Assembly: GCA_030648255.1 (NCBI GenBank)
Contig: JAUSHZ010000005.1
Coordinates: 1-57,469 of the forward strand
Direction of reading: 5' to 3'
Length of the DNA: 57,469 nt
DNA from: a bacterium
GTDB lineage: Bacteria > Patescibacteriota > Minisyncoccia > Minisyncoccales > CG1-02-41-26
Part shown: positions 38,065 through 46,725 of the stretch, piece after piece
Layout of the letters: every line of letters begins with the position of its first letter
Numbering within the stretch: the first letter of the stretch is position 1
Translations under genes and position numbers: made by a program
The notes under the pieces: generated by a model
Database searches by the model: none
The model's input: only the letters and a program-made list of their open reading frames with translations
Told to the model about the DNA's origin: nothing

Positions 38065-39079
38065 ACAACTTAAAAAAACTCTTATTATTGCCGAGCTTTC
38101 TGCTAACCACAATGGAGATTTCGAAAAAGCTAAAGAGCTTGTCCGTCAGGCCTGTTTGTCTTTGGCTGATGTTGTTAAAATCCAAACTTACACTCCAGAC
38201 ACAATGACCTTAAATTCCGAAAAGGATCCGTTTCAAGTAAATGTGAATGAGGCATGGAAGGGGCAAACTCTGCAGCATCTTTACCAAATAGCCCAAACCC
38301 CATGGGAGTGGCATAGCGAGTTGGAAAAAATAGCTAAAGAAAACGGCGCTCTTTTCATTGGTACTCCGTATGACATAACATCAGTTGATTTTTTAGAAAG
38401 TAAAAACTGCCCGTTTTATAAAGTGGCATCTTTTGAGGCCACAGATATTAATCTTTTAAAAAAAATAGCTCAAACCAAGAAACCCGTGGTAATAGCTCGG
38501 GGTATGACAAGCTTTGAAGAGTTGTCTCAAGCTATAACAATTTTAAAAGAAAGCGGCGCAAATGACATTGCTGTTTTGCATTGTGTGAGCGCTTACCCCA
38601 CTAAAGTGGAAGATTTAAATTTATTAACAATCCCAGAGATTCAAAGGAAATTTCCTGATGTGGTAGTGGGGCTTTCTGACCATAGCCTAAGTGTTGTTTC
38701 TGGAAGTGTGGGGGTAGCTTTGGGGGCTAAAATAATTGAACGCCATTTTATTTTGAGCAGAAAAGACGGAGGCCCAGACGCTGCTTTTTCTTTGGAGCCG
38801 GGCGAGTTTTCTAAGATGGTTGAAATGATAAGAGAAACAGAAAAAATACTGGGCAAGCCTTTTTTAGAAGCAGTTGAAAGTGAAAAAGAAAACAAGCAAT
38901 TTAGGAGATCGCTTTGGGCTATAAAAGATATAAAAAAGGGCGAAAAGTTTACCACAGAAAATATTGGCAGTTTTCGCCCCGCAGTTGGCTTAGAGCCAAA
39001 ATATCTAAGTGAGGTCTTGAAAAAAAAAGCTTTAGTAGATATTGAATTTGGAACGCCCTTGTCTCGGGATTTATTTTAA
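38057..39079 (+). CDS. pseI: Pseudaminic acid synthase/NeuB-family protein with C-terminal SAF domain
   Basis: IIAELSANHNGDFEKAKELVRQA..ADVVKIQTYTPDTMTL; KVASFEATDINLL; GLSDHS; C-term SAF-like. Confidence 0.9.
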   Translation: MFKQLKKTLIIAELSANHNGDFEKAKELVRQACLSLADVVKIQTYTPDTMTLNSEKDPFQVNVNEAWKGQTLQHLYQIAQTPWEWHSELEKIAKENGALFIGTPYDITSVDFLESKNCPFYKVASFEATDINLLKKIAQTKKPVVIARGMTSFEELSQAITILKESGANDIAVLHCVSAYPTKVEDLNLLTIPEIQRKFPDVVVGLSDHSLSVVSGSVGVALGAKIIERHFILSRKDGGPDAAFSLEPGEFSKMVEMIRETEKILGKPFLEAVESEKENKQFRRSLWAIKDIKKGEKFTTENIGSFRPAVGLEPKYLSEVLKKKALVDIEFGTPLSRDLF

Positions 39080-39090
39080 TTTTGACTTTT

Positions 39091-39139
39091 GCTGTTGAAG
39101 CTCGGTTTTTAAGGAGCCCCAAAACCGAGCTTCAACAGC
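39091..39139. repeat. Palindromic repeat, copy 3 (19-bp stem, 11-nt loop)
   Basis: gctgttgaagctcggtttt-taaggagcccc-aaaaccgagcttcaacagc, followed by partial duplication of the right arm (ttcaacagcc). Confidence 0.9.
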
Positions 39140-39163
39140 CTTCAACAGCCATGTGTATATTCT

Positions 39164-39943
39164 ATGTTTAAATATGGAATTAAAATTTGGAGTACTAATA
39201 AGGATTGGTTCAGCCAAGTAATAGATTTAATTAAACAGGGCAGGGCTGATTTTGTGGAAATCTATTTAGTGCCTAATCTTTTTGACTTGGCTGATTTTAG
39301 TATTTTTTTAGAAAACAAAATTCCTGTAGTTATTCACGCTCCCCACACTACGCACGACTTTGATGTTTTCAATTTAACCCCCGAAAATCTGCAAATTTGG
39401 CATAATCAGGTTGTAAAAGCAGCGGATTATTTAGATAGTCGGTTTATTGTAGTCCACCCGGGAGTAGGGGACAGCAAAGAAATTTTTAAGCGAGAAGCAG
39501 CTAAAATTAAAGACCCAAGAGTTTTAATGGAAAGTATGATTAAAATTGGTTTTGTGGGTGTGAAAGAAGGCGGGGTTATGTGTTTTGGTTACTCTAAAGA
39601 AGAGTTGGAATTCATTCATAAAGAATGCGGATTTGAAATTTGTTTTGACGTGTGCCATTCTTTGGCTTCGGCTGTTTGGCAAAAAATTGATCCTTATGAT
39701 TTTATCAGCGAGTGTATTGATATTTTAAAACCAAAATATTTTCATTTATCTGGAGGCAATGTTGAGGATGAAACAGATAAGCATTTGGACTTATGGGAGG
39801 GAACTTTTGATTATAAATTTGTAAAAGAAAAACTTGCTCCAATACAGCAAGTAGAAGATATATTTTTATCTTTTGAAGTTCCCAAAAAAGACGATGGCCT
39901 TGAGAATGATCTTAAAAATATAGAATATTTTAGGAATCTTTAA
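39164..39943 (+). CDS. Sugar phosphate isomerase/epimerase-like TIM-barrel protein
   Basis: VVIHAPHTTHDFDVF; FIVVHPGVGDS; ICFDVCHSLASA; YFHLSGGN. Confidence 0.7.
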   Translation: MFKYGIKIWSTNKDWFSQVIDLIKQGRADFVEIYLVPNLFDLADFSIFLENKIPVVIHAPHTTHDFDVFNLTPENLQIWHNQVVKAADYLDSRFIVVHPGVGDSKEIFKREAAKIKDPRVLMESMIKIGFVGVKEGGVMCFGYSKEELEFIHKECGFEICFDVCHSLASAVWQKIDPYDFISECIDILKPKYFHLSGGNVEDETDKHLDLWEGTFDYKFVKEKLAPIQQVEDIFLSFEVPKKDDGLENDLKNIEYFRNL

Positions 39944-41183
39944 TTCTTTTGAATTGCCAGTACTGAAAAGCAAAAGTAATTACTTCTAAAATTAAGAAAG
40001 AGGCAATAGCTCCCCAAAGGCCAAGAAAAGGAATAAAGGTTAAAAGTAAAATCCAATAAATAGGCGACATCACCAAAGCACCAATGTAAAGTTCTTTGGT
40101 TTTTTGTTTGGCTGATAAAACCGAGCCAGATAAAATTCTTGGGTATGATAAAAGGATCAAAGCATAAACCTGCGAATAAGCTACTGAGTTTGCATATTGG
40201 GGAAAAAACCACTTAAATAAATAAGGAGCTATTAAAATATACAAAATCATTGCAGGGATAGCTAATGCAAAAAGCTGAAGAGTTTTTTTGGGAACTACCT
40301 TTTTCAATTCGTCCATTGGCTTAGTAACTAATTTTGGCATTGCTAAGCTGCCGATAATTTTTAAGGTATCTTTTATTTTGTCGGGCATCATCATGGCTAC
40401 AGAATAAATGGCTAGGGGAACAGGGCCTAAAAAATGCCATAGTATTACTTTATCAACTTGGCTATTTAAGCTAGCTAAGCTACCTATTAAGCTTAGGTGC
40501 TTGCCAAAAGAAATGGTTTTTTGGTCTATTTTGCTTTCTTTCTTAATATTTTTTTTAGTTAAATAAAAAAATACAGCATAGGTCAGTGTTAGGGGTAAAA
40601 AATAAGCTAGTAAAATAATGAAAATATTTTTAGTGAAGAATACTGTTCCCCCTAAAAATATTAATGAAACAACTTGCGTTATAATATTAAATATGTTCTG
40701 TGTGGCAAATTTCTTTTTGCCAGCTAAAAAGCTTTCATATAAAGAAAAACTATTGAAAAAAGGCAAGAAACAAGCCACAATTAAAAAACAAACAGCCAGC
40801 ATTTGATTGCCTTGCAAAAAGTAATAGCCAGCTACAATTAGAGAGGCCAAAGAACCCCAAAACCCCCAGAGAAGCTTTAATCTAAAAGCTGGCAAAAAAG
40901 AGCCATCTTCGTTTTTTGCGGCAGTGTTTAAAACAGATGTGTTTAATCCAGACAAAGAGGGTATTGATAAAATGCCCAAAAGAGATAAAACATATTTATA
41001 GGTGCCGAAAGTTTCTTTTGACAGCCAATTAGTAAAAGCTATTATTAGTAAAAAGTTGGCTAAAAAACCGACTATCTGGCTCATAAGAAGCCAAAATCCG
41101 CCCTTTGTTAAATAGAGCATATCTGTTTGGGTATATTTCTGGCTCCATAACAGCCAATCTTTAATTTTATTTTTTATTTTCAT
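39930..41183 (-). CDS. Polysaccharide flippase (Wzx/MATE-like)
   Basis: Multi-TM; TKGGFWLLMSQIVGFLANFLLIIAFTNWLSKETFGTYKYVLSLLGILS; start moved to MKIKNK at 41183. Confidence 0.85.
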   Translation of the reverse strand: MKIKNKIKDWLLWSQKYTQTDMLYLTKGGFWLLMSQIVGFLANFLLIIAFTNWLSKETFGTYKYVLSLLGILSIPSLSGLNTSVLNTAAKNEDGSFLPAFRLKLLWGFWGSLASLIVAGYYFLQGNQMLAVCFLIVACFLPFFNSFSLYESFLAGKKKFATQNIFNIITQVVSLIFLGGTVFFTKNIFIILLAYFLPLTLTYAVFFYLTKKNIKKESKIDQKTISFGKHLSLIGSLASLNSQVDKVILWHFLGPVPLAIYSVAMMMPDKIKDTLKIIGSLAMPKLVTKPMDELKKVVPKKTLQLFALAIPAMILYILIAPYLFKWFFPQYANSVAYSQVYALILLSYPRILSGSVLSAKQKTKELYIGALVMSPIYWILLLTFIPFLGLWGAIASFLILEVITFAFQYWQFKRIKDS

Positions 41184-41204
41184 TTCTCTATCATATTGTA
41201 AATT

Positions 41205-41972
41205 ATGGCAAATTTCAATCAAAAACTCTCTGTTGTGATGTCTTCTCATAACGGAGAAAAATATTTAAGAGAAGCCATTGATAGTGTATTGGGGCAAACC
41301 TTTAGCGATTTTGAATTTTTAATTGTTGATGATGGTTCAACTGATTTAAATGCTATTATATTAAATGAGTATGAAGCTAGAGACGAGAGGATAAAAATAA
41401 TTACTAATTCGCAATGCCTTGGCTTAACTAAATCGCTTAACATCGCCCTTCAACAAGCTCAAGGAGAGCTTATCGCCCGTATGGACGACGACGATGTTTG
41501 CTTAAAAAATCGCTTTGCCCTGCAGGTTGAATTTTTAAATAAAAATCTAGAAGTTGCTTTATGCGGGACTTTAGGGCTTATTATTAATGAAAAGGGCGAA
41601 GAAATGGGCCAAAAGAATTTGGCTCTTGGCTATCTTGAAATTAAAAAACAGCTTTTATTTAATAATCAGTTTATCCATTCATCTTTAATGATGCGAAAAG
41701 TAATCTTGGATAAAGAGGGTTTTTATGATGAAAAGTTCAAGAAAGCTCAGGACTATGAATTAGTTTTGCGTTTGGCCAGAAAATATCAAGTTGTTAACTT
41801 GCCAGATAGATTAATAAAGTGGCGAAAATTGGCAAGCTCAATTTCACATAAAAATAATGAGCAGAAAAAATTTGCTATAAAGGCAAGATGGCGAGCTATT
41901 ACAAAATACGGTTATCCAAAACTAAGGGGGTTGTTTCATATTATGATTAGAATTATTCAGATGTATGCGTAA
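41205..41972 (+). CDS. GT2 family glycosyltransferase
   Basis: LSVVMSSHNGEKYLREAIDSVLGQTFSDFEFLIVDDGSTD; ARMDDDDV. Confidence 0.93.
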   Translation: MANFNQKLSVVMSSHNGEKYLREAIDSVLGQTFSDFEFLIVDDGSTDLNAIILNEYEARDERIKIITNSQCLGLTKSLNIALQQAQGELIARMDDDDVCLKNRFALQVEFLNKNLEVALCGTLGLIINEKGEEMGQKNLALGYLEIKKQLLFNNQFIHSSLMMRKVILDKEGFYDEKFKKAQDYELVLRLARKYQVVNLPDRLIKWRKLASSISHKNNEQKKFAIKARWRAITKYGYPKLRGLFHIMIRIIQMYA

Positions 41973-43113
41973 AAAAATTTTACAAATTATAACTTTATCA
42001 GATTGGGGCGGGGCTCAAAGAGTGGTTTTTGATTTAGCGGATAATTTAGATAAAGAAAAATTTGAAGTAGAAGTGGCTTGTTCTCCAAGCGGCCTTTTGG
42101 TTGAAAAATTAGAAAGCCGAAATATCAAAGTTCATCAAATTAAAGATTTTAAAAGGCGAATTGCGCCCATTAACGACTTGAAGGCCTTAATGGCTTTAAA
42201 AAAAATAATCAGAAAAGGCAAGTTTGATATTGTCCATTGCCATTCAGCTAAAGCTGGATTTTTGGGCAGGCTGAGCGCCAAGCAGGCTATGGTCAAAAAA
42301 ATATTTTATACCGTCCACTCTTGGGGATTTTATAACCAAGAAGAGTACGGCTTAATGAAGAAAACCTTTATTTTTTTAGAAAAGCTTTCGGGGGCCTTTA
42401 CCACCAGAATAATTTGCGTGGCAAACAGAGTAATGGCTGATGGCATCAGGCAAAAGATTGCCAAGCCTTCAAAATTTTTACTAATCCAAAATGGCATTGA
42501 TTTTAATATTGAAAATAAAAGAGAAGAAATGCGAGCAGATTATGGCATTGGGCTAAACGACATTGTTTTTGTCATGGTGGCTCGCTTGGCTTATCCCAAA
42601 GACCCCTTGCTTTTTCTCGGGGTAGCTAAAGAAACCCTTCGGCAGAGCTCAGGGCAGGCCAAGAATATTAAGTTTGTATTATTGGGGGCAGGGCCTCTTC
42701 AAGAGAAATGCCAGAATTTTGTTAAAAGCAATGGCTTGGAAAAAAATATTTTGCTTTTGGGCGAAAAACCTCCCATAGAAACTCGAGAATTACTTTTGGC
42801 TTTTGATATTTTTGTTTTGCTGTCTCAATTTGAGGGTATGCCTATTACAATATTAGAGGCAATGTTTGCTGGTTTGCCAGTGGTGGCCTCTAATGTTGGG
42901 GGTATCCCCGAATTAATTGAAAGGGAAAAAGGCGGATTTTTGGTGCGAAATAATTATTTTGATGAAGTAAAATCAGCAATTGATTATTTAATAAAAAATC
43001 CCCAAATCAGGAAGCAAATGGGGGATTATAACCTACAAAAAGCCAAAGCCAATTTTACTTTAGATAAAATGGTAGAAAAATACGAACAACTGTATTCGGC
43101 TGTGTCACCCTGA
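41965..43113 (+). CDS. GT4 family glycosyltransferase
   Basis: DWGGAQRVVFDLADNL; SQFEGMPITILEAMFAGLPVVASNVGGIPELI. Confidence 0.92.
   Translation: MRKKILQIITLSDWGGAQRVVFDLADNLDKEKFEVEVACSPSGLLVEKLESRNIKVHQIKDFKRRIAPINDLKALMALKKIIRKGKFDIVHCHSAKAGFLGRLSAKQAMVKKIFYTVHSWGFYNQEEYGLMKKTFIFLEKLSGAFTTRIICVANRVMADGIRQKIAKPSKFLLIQNGIDFNIENKREEMRADYGIGLNDIVFVMVARLAYPKDPLLFLGVAKETLRQSSGQAKNIKFVLLGAGPLQEKCQNFVKSNGLEKNILLLGEKPPIETRELLLAFDIFVLLSQFEGMPITILEAMFAGLPVVASNVGGIPELIEREKGGFLVRNNYFDEVKSAIDYLIKNPQIRKQMGDYNLQKAKANFTLDKMVEKYEQLYSAVSP
42634..42660 (+). repeat. 27-nt in-frame repeat fragment in GT4 CDS encoding TLRQSSGQA
   Basis: acccttcggcagagctcagggcaggcc; shares ccttcg...gctcaggg with the reverse complement of the palindrome at 43103-43168. 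Confidence 0.55.
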
Positions 43114-43168
43114 GCGATTAGCGAAGGTTCTCGGATAGAGATGCTTCGCCTGCTGGCTCAGCATGACA
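43103..43168. repeat. Palindromic repeat (tgtcaccctgagc...gctcagcatgaca) between convergent genes
   Basis: Outer arms 43103-43115/43156-43168; inner gcgaag/cttcgc arms 43121-43126/43144-43149. Confidence 0.8.
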
Positions 43169-43176
43169 TAAGAGAG

Positions 43177-44487
43177 CTATTCAGTTTTAAAGAATAACAA
43201 GAAGGTTTTGAGGAGTATGCCCAGGTCCAGTAAAAAGGATCTGTTTTTTATATAATATAAATCGTATTGGAACTTTTCGTGGCTTTCCTCTTTACTTCTT
43301 GCATATTGTATAAATCTCGTTTGGGCCCAGCCAGTAAATCCCGGCTTTATAATATGGCGCAAGTGGTAATGAGGAATTTCTTTTTCTAATTGTTTGACAA
43401 ATTCTGGTCGTTCGGGCCTGGGTCCGGTTAGAGAAAGATCTCCTTTTAAAACATTAAGCATTTGGGGAAATTCGTCAATATGGAATTTTTTTAGAACTTT
43501 ACCAACAGCGGTAACTCGCGGGTCTTTTTTTGAGGCCCACACAGCCCCCATTTTTTCAGCATCGGTAATCATTGACCGGAACTTAAAAATTAAAAAGTTT
43601 TTTCTGTTTTTGCCAACCCGCTCTTGCTTATAAAAAACAGGACCTTTGTCATCAAGCTTTATGGCAACTGCTGACATAAGCCAGAAAGGCGAAGTTAAGA
43701 TAATCAAAACAATGGCTATGATAAAATCAGTTAGGCGTTTGATTTTATCGTAAGCCGATTTTTCGCTTTCTGAAAGATTTTTTAAGAACCATGCCTGGCT
43801 TACAAAATCAATAGGTATTTTACCCAAAATTTCTTCAAATGCTTTATCTAAAGACAAAAAGGTAATTTTTAAAGATAAGCATTGGTATAGCTGGTCAGCT
43901 AACCCAGAATTTTTTTCAATATTTTCACTAACAATTAAAACACTAATCTTGTATTTTTTTATTTGGGCTCCCAGATTGGCTTTTTCATTTAAGAAGCCGA
44001 TTAATTTGTAGCCAAGTTGTGGCTGGTTTTTAATTTCATTAGATAAATTTACGGCCATTGGTATTTTGCCCAAAAACGCTATATTTGCCCTGTAAAGCGA
44101 AGAAAAAAGAGCGTAAAAAAGCTTTCGCCACAAAAATATTAAAATAGCAAAAATACCAATGTTTAAGATTAAATTTGTTTTTGGCGTAATGCCAAAAAAT
44201 GGAATTAAATAGAAGAATGCTAAGCTAATTATTAAACAAACCGAAAAGCATTGGAGCATTCTTTGAAGTAGTTCGCCTCTGGGGCCGATTATTTTTAAAT
44301 CATAAAGCCCAAAAATATAAAAGAATATTATCCAAACAAAATAGATAATGGCAAAAGGCAATAAATGCTGGTTAAAAATATTAGAATTAAAATTGCCCCA
44401 ATATCTTATATTTAAAGTTAAAAGCAAAGCTAGGAAGGCCAGTATAATGTCGCCGATTGTTAAAATAAATTGTCTTATTTTTTGCAT
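43177..44487 (-). CDS. Initiating sugar-phosphate transferase (polyprenyl glycosylphosphotransferase, WbaP/WcaJ-like)
   Basis: KRLTDFIIAIVLIILTSPFWLMSAVAIKLDDKGPVFYKQERVGKNRKNFLIFKFRSM; KFHIDEFPQMLNVLKGDLSLTGPRPERPEF. Confidence 0.93.
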   Translation of the reverse strand: MQKIRQFILTIGDIILAFLALLLTLNIRYWGNFNSNIFNQHLLPFAIIYFVWIIFFYIFGLYDLKIIGPRGELLQRMLQCFSVCLIISLAFFYLIPFFGITPKTNLILNIGIFAILIFLWRKLFYALFSSLYRANIAFLGKIPMAVNLSNEIKNQPQLGYKLIGFLNEKANLGAQIKKYKISVLIVSENIEKNSGLADQLYQCLSLKITFLSLDKAFEEILGKIPIDFVSQAWFLKNLSESEKSAYDKIKRLTDFIIAIVLIILTSPFWLMSAVAIKLDDKGPVFYKQERVGKNRKNFLIFKFRSMITDAEKMGAVWASKKDPRVTAVGKVLKKFHIDEFPQMLNVLKGDLSLTGPRPERPEFVKQLEKEIPHYHLRHIIKPGFTGWAQTRFIQYARSKEESHEKFQYDLYYIKNRSFLLDLGILLKTFLLFFKTE

Positions 44488-44532
44488 TTTATTTATTTTA
44501 GTATAAAATAGCTAATATAACAAATAAAATAT

Positions 44533-46623
44533 ATGGGTAAAAATGCGCGACTAAAAAAAGAGAGAAAGTTTGGTGAACCAAAGGAGCATGGCTCTTTGGG
44601 GGGCAAGGAGCCGAGCTCCTTGCAGAGCTCGTGGGAAAAATTTTTAACAACAATAATTTTTTGGGGAGCAAGTATTTCGCTCTTAACGCCTTTAATTTAT
44701 AGCCCTAAATATTATTTTCCTTTTGTTGGGCCAAAAAGCCTATACTTTATGGCTTTTTGTCAGATAATATTTTTCGCTTGGCTTATCTTAGCTATATATA
44801 ATAAAAAGTATCGGCCAAAAACAAATGCTGTTCTTTTGACCTTTGGCTTATTTGTATTTTTTATGACAGTTAGCTCTATTTTTGGCGTTGACCCCTCTAG
44901 GTCTTTTTGGTCTAAATTTGAAAGAATGTCAGGGCTTTTAATGTGGCTTAATATGTTTGGATTTTTTCTAGCTGTTTCTTCTACATTAAAAACATTTAGC
45001 CAGTGGAAAAGAATCTTTCTTATTTCTTTGGGAATAGCTTTTGTTGTTTCTCTTTTTGGCATATTAGAACAGCAGGAAGTTAAAGCAGTAACATTTTCAG
45101 ACAGAATGGGCGTTACTTTGGGAAACACTTCATTTTTAGGGTCTTACTTAATTTTCAACTTTTTTATTGCTGTTTATTTATTTTTTCAGGAAAGAAAAAA
45201 TATTATTTTAAAAATTATTTTGGGAGTTATGGCGGTTTTGTCAGTGGTTGCTATTTATTTGCAGGGCGCGCGAGCGGCTTTAGGAGCTTCTTTAGGGGGT
45301 CTTCTACTGATTGGCTTTTTATATCTGGCCTTTAAAGTAAAAAATAAAGTAATTAATTTAATTAGCAAAGTAGCTATTGCTGTTGGAGTATTAGCAGTTA
45401 TTGCTTCAATTATTTTGATATACTTTCCCAATAATCCTGTGCATAATTTGTTTGGCAAAATGGCTACTGAGGGAAGATTTGCTAATTGGACAATTGCCGA
45501 AAAAGGATTTTTAGAAAGGCCATTTTTTGGCTGGGGCCCAGAAACTTATGATATTTTATTTCCAAAATATTTTAACCCTTGTTTATTCACGCCTAAATGC
45601 GGAGGCGAATTCTGGTTTGATAGAACTCATAATATTATTTTAGACACTTTGGTTGCCACGGGGGCTTTTGGATTTTTAGCTTATTTGGGAATATTCTTTG
45701 CTTTGATTTGGGTTTTGCGAAAGAAGTATTTTAAAGACAAAACAATTGATTTTTGGACTTTTGCTGTTTTTTCAGTTTTGCCTGTGGCGTATTTTATTCA
45801 AAACTTAACTGTTTTTGATATGGTGGGTAGCTTAATGATGCTTGCTTTAACAATATCTTTTGTGGCATTTTTAGCTACACTGCACACTCCTGAAAAAACA
45901 AAAACATATTTTACAGCAAAAAGCAGATGGCCTTTAGGGATTACGCTGTGTATTGGTTTATTGTGTTTTTATTATCTTTTATATAAACCTTGGCAATTAG
46001 ATAAAAATATTATTTTGACTGTGCAGGCTCAATATCAAGGGGAGCGGCTGATTGGCTATCAAAAAACCATAGAAAGTTCTTCTTTGGGCAAGTATCAAAT
46101 AACTGACTTTTATGCTGACTTTTCGCAGAATGTGGTCCAAAATAATATTGAAAAAGCCAAAAAGGAGGATTTAATTAGAGAGATAGATGCTGTTGTCAAA
46201 CTTATGGAGCAACGCAAGAAAGATTCCCCGCTTGATTATAGAATAACTTTAAAACTTGCCCAGCTTTATAATACCTATGTTCTTTTGGATTCTACAAAAA
46301 TAGATTTAGCCCAACAATATGGAGAAGAAGCAATGAAACAGTCTCCAAACAATCAACAATCATATTGGGTGCTGGCGCAAACAAAACTTTATGTTCAGGA
46401 TTTTGCCGGGGCTAATGCATTGGCTCAAAAAGCTCTTGATTTAGAGCCAACCGTTTTGCGGTCTTATCAGGTGGCAAGCCAGGTGGCAGCAGTATCTGGA
46501 GACAAAGAAAAGGCTGTAGAGATTGCCAGAAAAGCAATTGAAATAAATCCAGATTGGCTGAAGGACTTTAGCAGTTTATTGTCTCAAGCAACTACTACAG
46601 CCACAACCACTACAGGGTCTTGA
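44533..46623 (+). CDS. O-antigen ligase/polymerase-like membrane protein with C-terminal TPR region
   Basis: Multi-TM; FGVDPSRSFWSKFERMSG; GRFANWTIAEKGFLERPFFGWGPETYD; C-term TPR-like helices. Confidence 0.85.
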   Translation: MGKNARLKKERKFGEPKEHGSLGGKEPSSLQSSWEKFLTTIIFWGASISLLTPLIYSPKYYFPFVGPKSLYFMAFCQIIFFAWLILAIYNKKYRPKTNAVLLTFGLFVFFMTVSSIFGVDPSRSFWSKFERMSGLLMWLNMFGFFLAVSSTLKTFSQWKRIFLISLGIAFVVSLFGILEQQEVKAVTFSDRMGVTLGNTSFLGSYLIFNFFIAVYLFFQERKNIILKIILGVMAVLSVVAIYLQGARAALGASLGGLLLIGFLYLAFKVKNKVINLISKVAIAVGVLAVIASIILIYFPNNPVHNLFGKMATEGRFANWTIAEKGFLERPFFGWGPETYDILFPKYFNPCLFTPKCGGEFWFDRTHNIILDTLVATGAFGFLAYLGIFFALIWVLRKKYFKDKTIDFWTFAVFSVLPVAYFIQNLTVFDMVGSLMMLALTISFVAFLATLHTPEKTKTYFTAKSRWPLGITLCIGLLCFYYLLYKPWQLDKNIILTVQAQYQGERLIGYQKTIESSSLGKYQITDFYADFSQNVVQNNIEKAKKEDLIREIDAVVKLMEQRKKDSPLDYRITLKLAQLYNTYVLLDSTKIDLAQQYGEEAMKQSPNNQQSYWVLAQTKLYVQDFAGANALAQKALDLEPTVLRSYQVASQVAAVSGDKEKAVEIARKAIEINPDWLKDFSSLLSQATTTATTTTGS

Positions 46624-46648
46624 CATTTTTTCGATAAGATGCTATCAT
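46620..46648 (+). promoter_or_regulatory. Predicted sigma70-type promoter
   Basis: TTGACA (46620-46625), 17-nt spacer, TATCAT (46643-46648); overlaps the upstream stop codon. Confidence 0.6.
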
Positions 46649-46684
46649 TGCTTTAATAAAGTGAGTTAACTTCAAGTGTGGCAG

Positions 46685-46710
46685 AAACCCCTTTTAGGGG
46701 TTTTTGTTTT
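46685..46710 (+). terminator. Rho-independent terminator inside the murB upstream region
   Basis: aaacccc-tttta-ggggttt then ttgtttt. Confidence 0.75.
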
Positions 46711-46725
46711 ATGTTATACTAACAC

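Noticed and set aside
41184-41249. N-terminal extension of the flippase ORF
   Set aside because: It overlaps the divergent GT2 start; the internal MKIKNK start at 41183 is more plausible.
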